A stretch of DNA of 47,393 bases from Rhodospirillaceae bacterium bin65 (GTDB lineage: Bacteria; Pseudomonadota; Alphaproteobacteria; Bin65), in assembly GCA_002238725.1 (NCBI GenBank), contig MPMX01000033.1, positions 1-47,393 of the forward strand. Direction: 5' to 3'. The notes under the pieces are model-generated. The model saw only the letters and a program-made list of their open reading frames with translations, did not search any database and had not been told where the DNA came from. Numbering within the stretch: position 1 is the first letter of the stretch; each line of letters opens with the position of its first letter. This document shows, piece by piece, positions 36,520 to 44,234 of this stretch. The position numbers were made by a program, and so were the translations under genes.

Positions 36520-36587
36520 GGGCGGGCCTCTCCCCCGAGGATTCCCCTGCGGCACGCCGTGGTCGGGGCTCTGCAACGGAGGTGGGC

Positions 36588-36714
36588 GCCCCCCCTCCCC
36601 TTGGGGGAGGGGGTCGGGGGGCGGGGTCCGCGGGTTTCCGCTTCAATCCCGGAACCGGACGTGAGCGCGCTGGCAGACGACCCCTCCCCCAAGGGGAGGG
36701 GGATTGCGGTGTAG
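36588..36714. repeat. GC-rich flanking repeat, copy on the dnaN side of DUF559
   Basis: Begins CCCCCCTCCCCTTGGGGGAG, then GGGGTCGGGGGG; ends GGCAGACG, then CCTCCCCCAAGGGGAGGGGG and ATT. It is the direct-repeat partner of 35957-36082 and lies in the 239-bp gap between dnaN and the DUF559-recF frame. Confidence 0.8.
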
Positions 36715-36758
36715 CGCACGGCGCTTTCCGTTCGGTCGAGCAGCGGTCGAAGGCCCCG

Positions 36759-37877
36759 TCAGACCCGCATCGGCATCAGGACATAGAGCGAGGCATCGTC
36801 TTCCAGGTCGCGGATCACGGTCGGCGAGCCGCCGTCCGCCAGCTCGAACTTCAGCTCCTCGCCTTCGATCTGCATCGCGATATCGAGCAGGTAGCGGGCG
36901 TTGAAGCCGATCTCCATGCCCTCGTCGCCATAGGCGATCTCCAGCTCCTCGGTGGCGCTGCCGGCGTCCGGGCTGGTCGCCTGGAGGGTGAGATTGCCCG
37001 GCCCGAGCATGAGCTTGACGGCGCGCGACTTCTCCGTGGAAATCGTCGAGACCCGGTCGACCGCCTCGCGGAACAGCTTCGTCGCCACCGTCATCGCCTT
37101 GTCGTTGCCGGTCGGGATGACCCGCTCGTAATCCGGAAAGGTGCCGTCGATCAGCTTCGACGTCAGCTCGATATCGCCGAAGGTAAAGCGGATCTTGTTC
37201 TCCGACAGGCCGACCTGCACGGCCGAATCGGCCTCGGCGATCAGGCGGTGCAGTTCGTTGACGGTCTTGCGCGGCACGATCACGCCGGGCATGCCGGCCG
37301 CACCCTCCGGCAGCGGCATCTCCAGCCGGGCGAGCCGGTGGCCGTCGGTCGCCACGGCGCGCAGCAGCTGAACGCCGTTTTCCTCCTTGGCGTGCCAGTA
37401 GATGCCGTTGAGGTAGTAGCGCGTCTCCTCGGTCGAGATCGCGAAGCGGGTGCGGTCGATCACCGTGCGCAGGTCGGCCGCGCTCATGGCGAACTCGTGG
37501 GGCATCCCTTCGCCTTCGATCGCCGGGAAATCCTCCCGCGGCAGGCAGCTCAGCCGGAAGCTGGACCGGCCGGCGCGCAGCGCCAGGCGGCCGCCGTCGT
37601 CTTCGAGCGCCAGCTCGACCTGGGCGCCCTCCGGCAGCTTGCGGACGATATCGTGAAGGGTGTGCACCGGCGTCGTCGTCGCGCCGGCCGTCGTCACGCT
37701 CGCCTCGGTCGCCTCGACGATGGAGATATCCATGTCGGTGGTGTTGAGCCGCAATGTCGCGCCGCTCGCCTCGATGAGGACGTTGGACAGGATCGGAATG
37801 GCGTTGCGCCGCTCGACCACGCTCTGGACATGGGCCAGAGAGCGGAGCAGGGCGGCACGTTCGATGAATATTTTCAT
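36759..37877 (-). CDS. dnaN: DNA polymerase III beta subunit (sliding clamp)
   Basis: 372 residues, the standard clamp length, with three repeated clamp domains. Typical segments: MKIFIERAALLRSLAHVQSV, VERRNAIPILSNVLIEA, FRLSCLPREDFPAIEGEG, and the C-terminal SLYVLMPMRV. It tethers polymerase III to DNA. It is the first gene of a dnaN-(DUF559)recF-gyrB-pyrF run. dnaA, which often precedes dnaN, is not adjacent: the upstream neighbour is a divergent porin. Confidence 0.97.
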   Translation of the reverse strand: MKIFIERAALLRSLAHVQSVVERRNAIPILSNVLIEASGATLRLNTTDMDISIVEATEASVTTAGATTTPVHTLHDIVRKLPEGAQVELALEDDGGRLALRAGRSSFRLSCLPREDFPAIEGEGMPHEFAMSAADLRTVIDRTRFAISTEETRYYLNGIYWHAKEENGVQLLRAVATDGHRLARLEMPLPEGAAGMPGVIVPRKTVNELHRLIAEADSAVQVGLSENKIRFTFGDIELTSKLIDGTFPDYERVIPTGNDKAMTVATKLFREAVDRVSTISTEKSRAVKLMLGPGNLTLQATSPDAGSATEELEIAYGDEGMEIGFNARYLLDIAMQIEGEELKFELADGGSPTVIRDLEDDASLYVLMPMRV

Positions 37878-38319
37878 GGGACGGTGTCAGCGGTATCCTG
37901 TTCGTGTGCGGCGCCGGAACGCCGGCCCGGTTCCGGGCGGGAGCGCCCCTTCGTCAGGCTCGGGCGGGATTCCCCGACCGTCGAAATGAGCCGGCCGTGC
38001 GCCTGCGCAAAAGCGGCCCCGGAAGCGCTCCGGCGAAGGCCGGCCCCGGATCGTCGCCCGGGGCAGGCGGGCCAGCGCTGCACCGGGCCGCGATTATAGC
38101 AGAATCGCCTTGTATCCAAAGGCTAATCGACGGCCCCGGCGGGCTGCCGGATGGCCGCAGCCCCGGATACGGCGCCTGCGCGCCTGCCCGGCATCGGGCC
38201 CGCGGCGTATCGCACGACCCGCCCCCGGCCCGTTTAAAAGGGTGGGCGGCGCAGCCAGTTAACCGCCGCCGGCCATAAAAATTATTTCTGCCCAGGACCG
38301 ATTGAGATAAATCGATTCA

Positions 38320-38338
38320 ATTGCCAATGGTTTGCCGA
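38320..38338 (+). promoter_or_regulatory. Tandem GTTTGCCAA site 1 upstream of porin 1
   Basis: ATTGCCAA-TG-GTTTGCCGA: two half-sites one helical turn (about 11 bp) apart, in the same arrangement as 38408-38427, 42205-42224 and 44360-44379. This is the weakest copy. Confidence 0.5.
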
Positions 38339-38407
38339 TTAACCTGCCGAAAAGCAGGTCAATCTATTAAATCACGGCGCTTTATAGCGGCCGAGCACGG
38401 GTCGATC

Positions 38408-38427
38408 GTTTGCCAATCGTTTGCCGG
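38408..38427 (+). promoter_or_regulatory. Tandem GTTTGCCAA site 2 upstream of porin 1
   Basis: GTTTGCCAATCGTTTGCCGG. It ends 126 nt before the porin 1 ATG. The equivalent site before porin 2 ends 125 nt before its ATG although the DNA between has diverged. A probable binding site shared by the porins and the recombinase gene. Confidence 0.6.
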
Positions 38428-38531
38428 CCGTTATCGGGGCCGCATTTTTCAACCGGCAAATCGGGAAATCCTGTCAACCGGTCAAGCAAACCGGCCCGAT
38501 ACGGCGGCGCAATTCAAGCGCCGGTTTCTGC

Positions 38532-38576
38532 GGTCACGCTTTTCAAGAACCAGATGAAATCGGCCATGATGGCCAA
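38532..38576 (+). repeat. 45-bp conserved porin start box, copy 1
   Basis: Identical at 43 of 45 positions to the reverse complement of 44212-44256. It covers the last 22 bases of the 5' region (GTCACGCT, CAAGAACCAG) and the first codons of the porin (MKSAMMAK). The upstream half cannot be coding in porin 2 because an in-frame TAG directly precedes it. Confidence 0.85.
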
Positions 38577-39868
38577 GGAACCGGCCGCTACCGTATCGCG
38601 TACCCGCGCGCCTGCGGTGTCCCTGTACGGCCGGCTTACCCCGGTTATCCGCATTGCCTCGACGGAGGGAATGTCGTCGGTTCAGGCGCTCGACAACTCG
38701 CATTCGAGCTCACGCTTCGGCATCCGCTCCTCGGGCGGCATAAACAAGAGCATGTCGGTGTCGTCCACAATCGAAGTCGGCGTCAACGGCCCGAACCGTC
38801 CCGGTTCCGGCTTCGACATCAGCGGAGGCGCGCCTAGCATAGCCCTGCGAATTGCCGAGGCGTCGATTTCCGACGCCAGTATGGGCACGGTGACGATCGG
38901 GCACGGCTGGCTCGCCGGCGGCGGCTTCGGCGCCAATTTCGCCGGCACCGGCCACGTCTTCGGCATCTGGGGCCCCGGCGGCGATGGCATCAAGGCCACC
39001 AAGGACGGTGTGGAAGTCGGCAATGGCGTGCGTCACGGAGGGGGTCCGTTCCTGGCGTACGGCGCCCGCGTGGCTCGCATCATGTACGCCACGCCCAACG
39101 TCATGGGCCTGGGGCTCAGGGCGTCATACAACCAGGACAAGGGCTGGGGCGCCGGTGCGAGTTTTTCCGGCTTTCCGAACATGAAGGAAGTGTCGATCGC
39201 GGCGAACGCCAGCTATCATTCCGTCGGCGAGGAAGGCGATGAGACGGGCTTCGGCGTGTCCGGCAGCGTGAAGCACAACTCGTCGGGCGTGCTCGCCACC
39301 GGCATCTATGGCAAGCAGGGCGATCTTACCACCTGGATGGTCGAGGGCGGCTGGACCGGCGCGCTCAACAAAATGGGCGCCACGTCCGTTACGCTTGGCT
39401 ACGGCCAGTGGGGCGACGGGGTCAGCGCATCCAACCGCTACCATCTCGCCATCAACCAGAATATCGCGTCGGCGGGGACCAACGTCTATATCGGCGTAGC
39501 CTACGACAACGGCAATGCAACGCATACGGTGGCGCATGCGGCGGGCGCCGGATCCGGCTTCAGTGTCGATTCTGCCACTGGTGATATTGTGGCGGGGACG
39601 GGAGGGACCTTTTGGGGGGGAGAAGGCGGTTTTGACCCGGCGGGGGGGGGGCCCGTAGGGGGGCCAACCCCAGGGAACACACATACACCGCTGCCGCGCG
39701 GCAGGCACTTTTGGCGATGACGATGCCGTTATCGACCAGGCGTGCGGCGCTGCTGAAGTGGACCAAGCCGATGCAACCATGATCACCGGCGTCCAGAACG
39801 GCAGTCAGTGCGCCCTGGACCGCGACGGCGTGCTCACCATAATCGCCGGCCTCATGATCCAGTTCTAG
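38554..39868 (+). pseudogene. Outer-membrane porin 1, frameshifted near the 3' end
   Basis: Paralogue of the porin at 42954-44234: shared wording includes VSLYGRLTPVIRIAS, SSSRFGIRSSG, TGHVFGIWG, RIMYATPNVMG, GVSGSVKHNSSG, VEGGWTGALNKMGATSV and AINQNI. The original frame ends at 39720 after a G-rich tract. The expected tail, ending CALDRDGVLTIIAGLMIQF with the C-terminal Phe used for BAM recognition, lies in another frame up to TAG 39866-39868. Removing one base downstream of 39658 would rejoin the frames. No Sec signal peptide follows the ATG at 38554 (MKSAMMAKEPAATVSRTR). The region 39590-39700, with G runs of 7, 10 and 6, may be misassembled or truly damaged. A paralogous lipoprotein gene follows after 29 bp. 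Confidence 0.8.
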
Positions 39869-39897
39869 GCGAGCAAAAAGCGTAAGGGAGCGAACAG

Positions 39898-40236
39898 GTG
39901 CGGCTTCTTTCCCTCGCGGCTGTCGCCGCCCTGGCCCTGACGGCCGGCGCCTGCGCCGCCCCCTCCGGCGGAAAGTCCTCGTCGGAGGGGGTGGCCGGCG
40001 CCACCGCCAAGGCCGTCCCCGGATCGAGATCCGGGGCAAGCGGCAACGAAACCGAAGGGAAGAAACAGTCCTGGTGGCGTCGCCACGTCGGCCCGCCGGT
40101 ACGGCCGAGGCAGCCCGGCGACGTGCCGCCTGGGCCGGGCCTGTTCAGCGGCAAGGACGGCGAGATCGTCCTTTTCCGCAGGGGCGAAGCCGGTCGGTCC
40201 TCCGGCCTGGACAAGCCCACCAAGGTCAAACGTTGA
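39898..40236 (+). CDS. Small putative lipoprotein 1, porin partner
   Basis: 112 residues from GTG 39898 with AGGGAG upstream. N-terminal signal (MRLLSLAAVAALALTAG) with a lipobox-like TAGAC, Cys19 as possible lipid site. The rest is polar; QSWWRRHVG, GKDGEIVLFRRGE and the C-terminal DKPTKVKR match lipoprotein 2 (LSWWQRITQ, DDEHGFTLLRKGE, DKPTKVRR). No known domain. It follows porin 1 at the same spacing as in the inverted module, so it probably serves the porin or its assembly. It ends in a terminator. Confidence 0.75.
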   Translation: MRLLSLAAVAALALTAGACAAPSGGKSSSEGVAGATAKAVPGSRSGASGNETEGKKQSWWRRHVGPPVRPRQPGDVPPGPGLFSGKDGEIVLFRRGEAGRSSGLDKPTKVKR

Positions 40237-40341
40237 CCCTGGATCGGGGTCCGGGGCATGCCCCGGGTTAAATCCGGGGGAGCCGGTACCGCTCCCCAAG
40301 AAATGTCCGGCCCGGATGGCGACATCCGGGCCGCTTTTTTT
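40210..40341. repeat. Long inverted repeat, left arm (module 3' end)
   Basis: 132 bp running from the last codons of lipoprotein 1 (GACAAGCCCACCAAGGTC) through the 3' untranslated region to the terminator T-run. It is nearly identical to the reverse complement of 42412-42568, apart from an extra block of about 24 bp in the right arm. The arms lie about 2.1 kb apart around the GIY-YIG gene and the recombinase gene. Confidence 0.88.
40308..40341 (+). terminator. Terminator of porin-lipoprotein module 1
   Basis: CGGCCCGGATG (40308-40318) pairs with CATCCGGGCCG (40323-40333), GCGA loop, then C and seven T. A strong intrinsic terminator. Confidence 0.93.
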
Positions 40342-40349
40342 GGGCGCCG

Positions 40350-40491
40350 CCCTTCGATACGCCGCCCTTCGACAAGCTCAGGGCAGGCTCTGCGGCGGCT
40401 ACTCAGGGTGAGGGTGTTGGGGTGGTGCAGGGGTAGGCAATCGATTAAAATTCCCCTCATCCCGAGTAGCGCGAAGCGCGTATCGAGGGGG
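40350..40491. repeat. Palindromic repeat, GATGAGGG family, copy 4 (left of GIY-YIG)
   Basis: Outer ends CCCTTCGATACGCCG and CGCGTATCGAGGGG; inner arms GGCTACTCAGGGTGAGGG and CCCCTCATCCCGAGTAGC. A CCCTTCGACAAGCTCAGGGC repeat is nested in the left arm. It ends two bases before the GIY-YIG ATG. About the first 70 bp are identical to copy 5 at 40838. Confidence 0.88.
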
Positions 40492-40493
40492 CC

Positions 40494-40805
40494 ATGACCT
40501 CTCCCCAACCGCCGACCTGCGTCTACATGCTGCGCTGTGCGGACGGCAGCTTTTACACCGGCCTCACCCGGCGCCCGATGGAAGAGCGGCTCAGCGAGCA
40601 CAACAGCGGCGCGGTCGAGGGCTACACGACCCGCAGACGGCCGGTCGAGCTTGTCTGGTGCGAGGAATTTCACCACGCGACCGACGCCATCGCCGCCGAG
40701 CGCCGGATCAAGAAATGGTCGCGCCGCAAGAAGATCGCGCTGATCCGGGGGGATTGGGACGCGCTGAAGCAGGCGGCCAAAAAGAATTTCAAACGGCCGG
40801 GATAG
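40494..40805 (+). CDS. GIY-YIG nuclease-domain protein (UPF0213/YhbQ-like)
   Basis: 103 residues, a single GIY-YIG domain: CVYMLRCADGSFYTGLTRRP carries the VYM-YTG version of the motif and the conserved Arg; EHNSGAVEGYTTRRRPVELV and AERRIKKWSRRKKIALI follow as in the YhbQ group. Such proteins are small DNA nucleases of unclear role. The gene is tightly bracketed by two direct copies of one palindromic repeat, with the ATG two bases after the left copy, so it may be part of a repeat-borne mobile unit. Confidence 0.9.
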   Translation: MTSPQPPTCVYMLRCADGSFYTGLTRRPMEERLSEHNSGAVEGYTTRRRPVELVWCEEFHHATDAIAAERRIKKWSRRKKIALIRGDWDALKQAAKKNFKRPG

Positions 40806-40837
40806 CGTCCCGCCCCCTTCGGCAGGCTCAGGGCAGG

Positions 40838-40964
40838 CCCTTCGATACGCCGCCCTTCGACAAGCTCAGGGCAGGCTCTGCGGCGGCTACTCAGGGTGAG
40901 GGTGTTGTTGGGGATATTCCAAACCCCCTCATCCCGAGTAGCGCGAAGCGCGTATCGAGGGGCC
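40838..40964. repeat. Palindromic repeat, GATGAGGG family, copy 5 (right of GIY-YIG)
   Basis: Same layout and orientation as copy 4, including the nested CCCTTCGACAAGCTCAGGGC unit. An additional partial CCCTTCGGCAGGCTCAGGGC unit precedes it at about 40815. The inner loop (GGGATATTCCAAACCC) differs from copy 4. It ends 20 bp before the recombinase stop. Confidence 0.88.
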
Positions 40965-40983
40965 CCCATCCCGAGCAGGCGCG

Positions 40984-42162
40984 TCAGCGCCGTATGCCCG
41001 CGCCATCGCCGTCCAGCAGGTCCCCGCCGATGCTGCCGGTGATGCGGGCGGCAGCGGTCTGGAGCGATTCCCGGCCGAGGTGGGCGTAGCGCGCGGTGGT
41101 CTGGACCTGGGTGTGGCCGAGCAGCTTCCCGATCATGGTCAGGCTCTCGCCGAGCGCCAGGGCGCGCGACGCGAAGGAGTGGCGCAGGTCGTGGAGGCGC
41201 ACGTCCTCCAGGCCGGCGCGCTTGCGGATCAGCCGCCACGGCCGTTGCAGGTCGGTGCGGTGCGTGCCGGGAAACCGGCCGACGAACACCCACGGATTGC
41301 CGCGCTCGCGCGGGATCGCCGCCAGGATCGCCCGCGCCTCGGGGCCAAGCGGGACGATGCGCCCGCCGGTCTTGGAATCGGGCAGCTCGATGCAGTCCCC
41401 CCGGACATGCTCCCAGCGCAGATCCCGGATCTCGGACATCCGGCAGCCGGTCAGCAGCAGCAGGCGGATCGCCGCGACGGCCGAAGGCATCTCCTCCTCC
41501 AGATCGCGCAGGACCGCGCCGAGCCGCGCCGTCTCCCGTTCCGAGAGAAACCGCTCGCGCCTGTGCTCCTTGTAAGTCCTGACATGCCGGCAGGGATTGG
41601 AGCCGTCCGGCCGCCAGTTCCAGACCTCGGCAAGCGCAAACATCTTCGAAAGCATCCCGAGCGTCCGGTTGGCCTGGTAGGGCGTTTCCCGCATGCCGTA
41701 ATGCAGCGCTGCGATATCCTTGCGCTGGACCTCCCCGACCGTCAGATCGCCGATGGCGGGATTGGCGAACCGGTTCACCATCCGGCGGTACTGCGCTGCC
41801 GTGCCCGGCTTGCAGTAGATCGGGACATATTCCTCCAGGAACCGGCGCCCGAGCGCCGCCACGGACGGCGCCACGGCCGGCTGCGCCTCTCCCGCGCGGG
41901 GATCGACGCCCTTCTTCGCCAGGGCCAGGATTTCCAGCGCCCTGGCGCGCGCCTCATCGACGCTCACCGGACCGTGCGGGCCGATGGTGAACCAGCGCAG
42001 CCGGCCGCGGACGCGGGTCTGGACGACGTATTTCTTCCGGCCCGAGGCGCGGACCCGGAGCCCGAAGCCGGTCAGTTCGCCGTCCCAATATACAGTGTCG
42101 CTGCCATTCGCCCTGATGGCCTCGACGCTGCGCTTGGTCAGTTTAGGTATATGCTTTTTCAT
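40984..42162 (-). CDS. Tyrosine recombinase / integrase
   Basis: 392 residues from ATG 42162, which has AGAGGGA upstream; an upstream in-frame start at 42222 overlaps the motif site and is unlikely. The N-terminal arm-binding domain (KLTKRSVEAIRANGSDTVYW, LTGFGLRVRASGRKKYV) is of the DUF4102-like type; the core-binding domain is at about 90-190. The catalytic set is complete: Arg in TGCRMSEIRDL, Lys in DSKTGGRIV, His-x-x-Arg in LHDLRHSFAS, His in LLGHTQV, and nucleophile Tyr in TARYAHLG. It should cut and rejoin DNA at short core sites. No tRNA or phage genes are adjacent. It lies between two inverted porin-lipoprotein modules. Confidence 0.93.
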   Translation of the reverse strand: MKKHIPKLTKRSVEAIRANGSDTVYWDGELTGFGLRVRASGRKKYVVQTRVRGRLRWFTIGPHGPVSVDEARARALEILALAKKGVDPRAGEAQPAVAPSVAALGRRFLEEYVPIYCKPGTAAQYRRMVNRFANPAIGDLTVGEVQRKDIAALHYGMRETPYQANRTLGMLSKMFALAEVWNWRPDGSNPCRHVRTYKEHRRERFLSERETARLGAVLRDLEEEMPSAVAAIRLLLLTGCRMSEIRDLRWEHVRGDCIELPDSKTGGRIVPLGPEARAILAAIPRERGNPWVFVGRFPGTHRTDLQRPWRLIRKRAGLEDVRLHDLRHSFASRALALGESLTMIGKLLGHTQVQTTARYAHLGRESLQTAAARITGSIGGDLLDGDGAGIRR

Positions 42163-42176
42163 ATCGTTTATTCCCT

Positions 42177-42194
42177 CTTTAGTACGCACTAAAG
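42177..42194. promoter_or_regulatory. Perfect palindrome upstream of the recombinase gene
   Basis: CTTTAGTACGCACTAAAG: 7-bp arms around ACGC, 15 bp before the recombinase ATG. A probable operator, or less likely a recombinase core site. It is not found at the porin starts. Confidence 0.55.
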
Positions 42195-42204
42195 ATATTG
42201 TTTT

Positions 42205-42224
42205 TTGGCGAACTATTGGCAAAC
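42205..42224 (-). promoter_or_regulatory. Tandem GTTTGCCAA site upstream of the recombinase
   Basis: On the gene strand GTTTGCCAATAGTTCGCCAA; two 9-bp half-sites 11 bp apart, 42 nt before the ATG. Same arrangement and direction relative to the gene as the porin sites. It lies in an AT-rich 190-bp gap reaching to the module-2 terminator. Confidence 0.6.
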
Positions 42225-42411
42225 AGGTTCTGTTAATAGGGTGTAATTGCCATCATATATTTCGCCGAAACGATTAATTTATTTGTAGGAAATGCGGCTT
42301 AATTCAAAAGAATTTTATATCTTCCTCCTCGATTTGTTGCGCGAATAACTTTCGCCGGTCGATGCCGCAGCCCGGAACCGGGCCTTATGTTCGGTCCCTG
42401 GATCGGGATCG

Positions 42412-42445
42412 AAAAAAAGCGGCCCGGATGTCGCCATCCGGGCCG
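42412..42445 (-). terminator. Terminator of porin-lipoprotein module 2
   Basis: GGCCCGGATG (42421-42430) pairs with CATCCGGGCC (42435-42444); on the minus strand it is followed by a run of seven T (A run at 42412-42418). Same stem as module 1. Confidence 0.93.
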
Positions 42446-42568
42446 GACATGTCTTGGGAAGCGGCGCCGGCTCCCCCGGATTTAACCCGGGGCAGGCCCC
42501 GGGGCCTTGAGCCGGGGCAGGCCCCGGACCCCGATCCGGGGTCAGCGGCGGACCTTGGTGGGCTTGTC
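42412..42568. repeat. Long inverted repeat, right arm (module 3' end)
   Basis: Reverse-complement partner of 40210-40341, running from the lipoprotein 2 codons for DKPTKV to the terminator, with an inserted GC-rich block of about 24 bp (near 42497-42520) that duplicates the neighbouring GGGGCAGGCCCCGG segment. Confidence 0.88.
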
Positions 42569-42922
42569 GGGGTCGGGCGACCCGCCTTCGCCCTTCCGGA
42601 GAAGGGTGAAGCCGTGTTCGTCGTCGCCCAGCAGGCCCTTGCCCGGCCGCACATCGCCATAGACCCAGGCTTTCTCCCTGGGTTCCCGGTGGGACTGCGT
42701 GATCCGCTGCCACCAGGAGAGCTTGGCCCCTGCCTTCTCGCCCTTCTCCCCGGAACCGGTCTTGCGGTCCGGGGCCCTGGCGGCCCGTTCGCCTGCCGCC
42801 TCCGCCGCGGAGGATTGCTTCGCGGCGGGGGACATGCAGGCGCCGGCCGTCAGGGCCAGGCCGGCGGCCAGGGCGAGGGGCAAGCCCGCCGCCCTGAGCC
42901 GGGAGAAGGAGAAGCGATGCAC
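42542..42922 (-). CDS. Small putative lipoprotein 2, porin partner
   Basis: 126 residues from GTG 42922 with CGGGAGCG upstream, the same spacing as in lipoprotein 1. Signal-like N-terminus (RLRAAGLPLALAAGLALTAG) ending in TAGAC, Cys29 as possible lipid site. The middle is rich in Ala, Lys and Glu; LSWWQRITQSHREPREKAW and GFTLLRKGEGG precede the DKPTKVRR end. It lies 31 bp after porin 2. No known domain; see lipoprotein 1 for the shared wording. Confidence 0.75.
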   Translation of the reverse strand: MHRFSFSRLRAAGLPLALAAGLALTAGACMSPAAKQSSAAEAAGERAARAPDRKTGSGEKGEKAGAKLSWWQRITQSHREPREKAWVYGDVRPGKGLLGDDEHGFTLLRKGEGGSPDPDKPTKVRR

Positions 42923-42953
42923 CGCAGCGCTCCCGTTACGCCGTTATCCGCGC

Positions 42954-44234
42954 CTAGAACTTGATGCGGACGCCGACGAGGAAGATCACCACGCCGTCGC
43001 GGTCGACGGAGCACTGGGTGCCGTCGTGGGCCAACCAGTCCGCGTTGTCGATAGTGCCGCTAGCATCGGAATCCGGGACGGCACCGCACGCCGCATCCAC
43101 GGAATCTGCCGTGTGGAGGGGTATGTAGCCCTCGGCACCCTTGAATACGCTATTGGTATCCTGCTGCTTGTTCACACCGTCGCTCGGATCGATAGCGTAA
43201 GTGTTGGTATCCCCGTGCATCGCGGTGTGCGACACGGAACCGCTGTCGAAGGCCACGCCGGCATAGACGTCGGCCGCTGCGGCATCGACCTTCTGGTTGA
43301 CGGCGATCCAGTATTGCTGGGCCTTGCCCATCATCCCGTCGCTGGAGGCGCCGTAGCCGACGCCGAGGGAGGTCGCGCCCATGTCGGACACCTTGCCCGT
43401 CCAGCCGCCTTCGGCGAACCAGTCGTAAGGCTTGGCGTCGCTGCCCTTCGTGCGCGACGATTCATAGCCGCCGCTGACGTTGAAGCCCGAAGAGTGCTTG
43501 ACGCCGCCCGAAACGGCGAATGCTGTTCTCGCCGCGCCGGTCGCCTCGTTGGGATCGTAGCGGTAGCCGGCGGCGAAGGCCGAACTGAAGCTCTTCACGC
43601 CCGGAGGCGCTCCGAAATAGCGCAGGCCGACCGAGTAGGACTTGTTTTCGCCGTAGGACACGCGCAGACGGCCGCCCATCAGGCTCGGCGTCACATACAT
43701 GATGCGGTTTTCACGGGCGCCGAAGAACGCGAAGCTCTTCGTGCCGCGCGACTTGCCGCTCGCGATGCCGGCGTCGCTCTTGGCCGCCGACACGCCGTCG
43801 GCCGCGTAGTGAGTCCCCGAACCGAACACGTGGCCGGTGCCGGTGACCGAGAACAGGCCGGCGGCATCGCCCGCGATCGAGCCGTGGCCCATCCAAACCT
43901 GGCCGAAGTTCTTGTGGTCGAGCCAGAGATCGACATGGCGCGAGCGGACCCGCACGTTGCCGGCGTTGTCCTGGCTGGTGGCCGAGCGCCGGTTCTCCTG
44001 CCATTCGAGCTCGTGCCAGCCGCCGATCGTCAGGTTCGCGTTGGCCTTGCCGACGGCGCGGATGCCGATGCGCGAGGACGAGCCGTCGTTGTCGACGGTC
44101 TGGACCGAGGATTCGCCGCCGGTCGACGTGATCCGGACGGCCTTGTTGACCTGGCCGTAGATCGTGACCTTCACGCGGCTGTTGCCGGACTGGATATTCT
44201 TGTCCGCCGGTTTGGCCATCATGGCCGATTTCAT
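42954..44234 (-). CDS. Outer-membrane porin 2
   Basis: 426 residues, intact. Resembles the alphaproteobacterial general porins: VKVTIYGQVNKAVRITSTGG, VDNDGSSSRIGIRAVG, ARENRIMYVTPSLMGGRLRV, FAVSGGVKHSSGFNVSGGYE and WIAVNQKV, with alternating barrel strands and a C-terminal Phe (VGVRIKF). Such trimers let small solutes through the outer membrane. The N-terminus is odd: MKSAMMAKPADKNIQSGN has no hydrophobic signal core, and an in-frame TAG lies 24 bases before the ATG, so no longer start exists. The C-terminal region contains an acidic loop with paired cysteines (VDAACG, DGTQCSVDRDG). Porin 1 is its inverted paralogue. Confidence 0.88.
   Translation of the reverse strand: MKSAMMAKPADKNIQSGNSRVKVTIYGQVNKAVRITSTGGESSVQTVDNDGSSSRIGIRAVGKANANLTIGGWHELEWQENRRSATSQDNAGNVRVRSRHVDLWLDHKNFGQVWMGHGSIAGDAAGLFSVTGTGHVFGSGTHYAADGVSAAKSDAGIASGKSRGTKSFAFFGARENRIMYVTPSLMGGRLRVSYGENKSYSVGLRYFGAPPGVKSFSSAFAAGYRYDPNEATGAARTAFAVSGGVKHSSGFNVSGGYESSRTKGSDAKPYDWFAEGGWTGKVSDMGATSLGVGYGASSDGMMGKAQQYWIAVNQKVDAAAADVYAGVAFDSGSVSHTAMHGDTNTYAIDPSDGVNKQQDTNSVFKGAEGYIPLHTADSVDAACGAVPDSDASGTIDNADWLAHDGTQCSVDRDGVVIFLVGVRIKF

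Larger units (their letters stand above)
37878..38553. other. Divergent region between dnaN and porin 1
   Basis: 676 bp with no gene I can support. The first 400 bp are GC-rich; from about 38270 the sequence becomes locally AT-rich and holds two GTTTGCCAA-type sites and a small hairpin (ACCTGC 38342-38347 with GCAGGT 38354-38359). Both the dnaN and porin promoters should be here. No DnaA boxes were seen. Confidence 0.5.

Noticed and set aside
36588..36714. Flanking repeats of DUF559 as a target-site duplication
   Set aside because: They are about 126 bp, share only their ends and belong to a family found elsewhere, so they are separate repeat copies rather than a duplication made by insertion.
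39642..39651. Simple on/off phase switch by the 10-G run in porin 1
   Set aside because: Losing one G from this run brings TAG at 39656-39658 into frame and adding one leads to another early stop, so this run alone cannot restore the porin tail.
40258..40497. Small protein frame spanning the module-1 terminator and palindromic repeat
   Set aside because: It translates terminator and repeat DNA; the real gene is the GIY-YIG frame starting at 40494.
40350..40964. CRISPR array in the repeat-rich segment
   Set aside because: The repeats are two large palindromic units around a gene, with no regular spacers and no cas genes.
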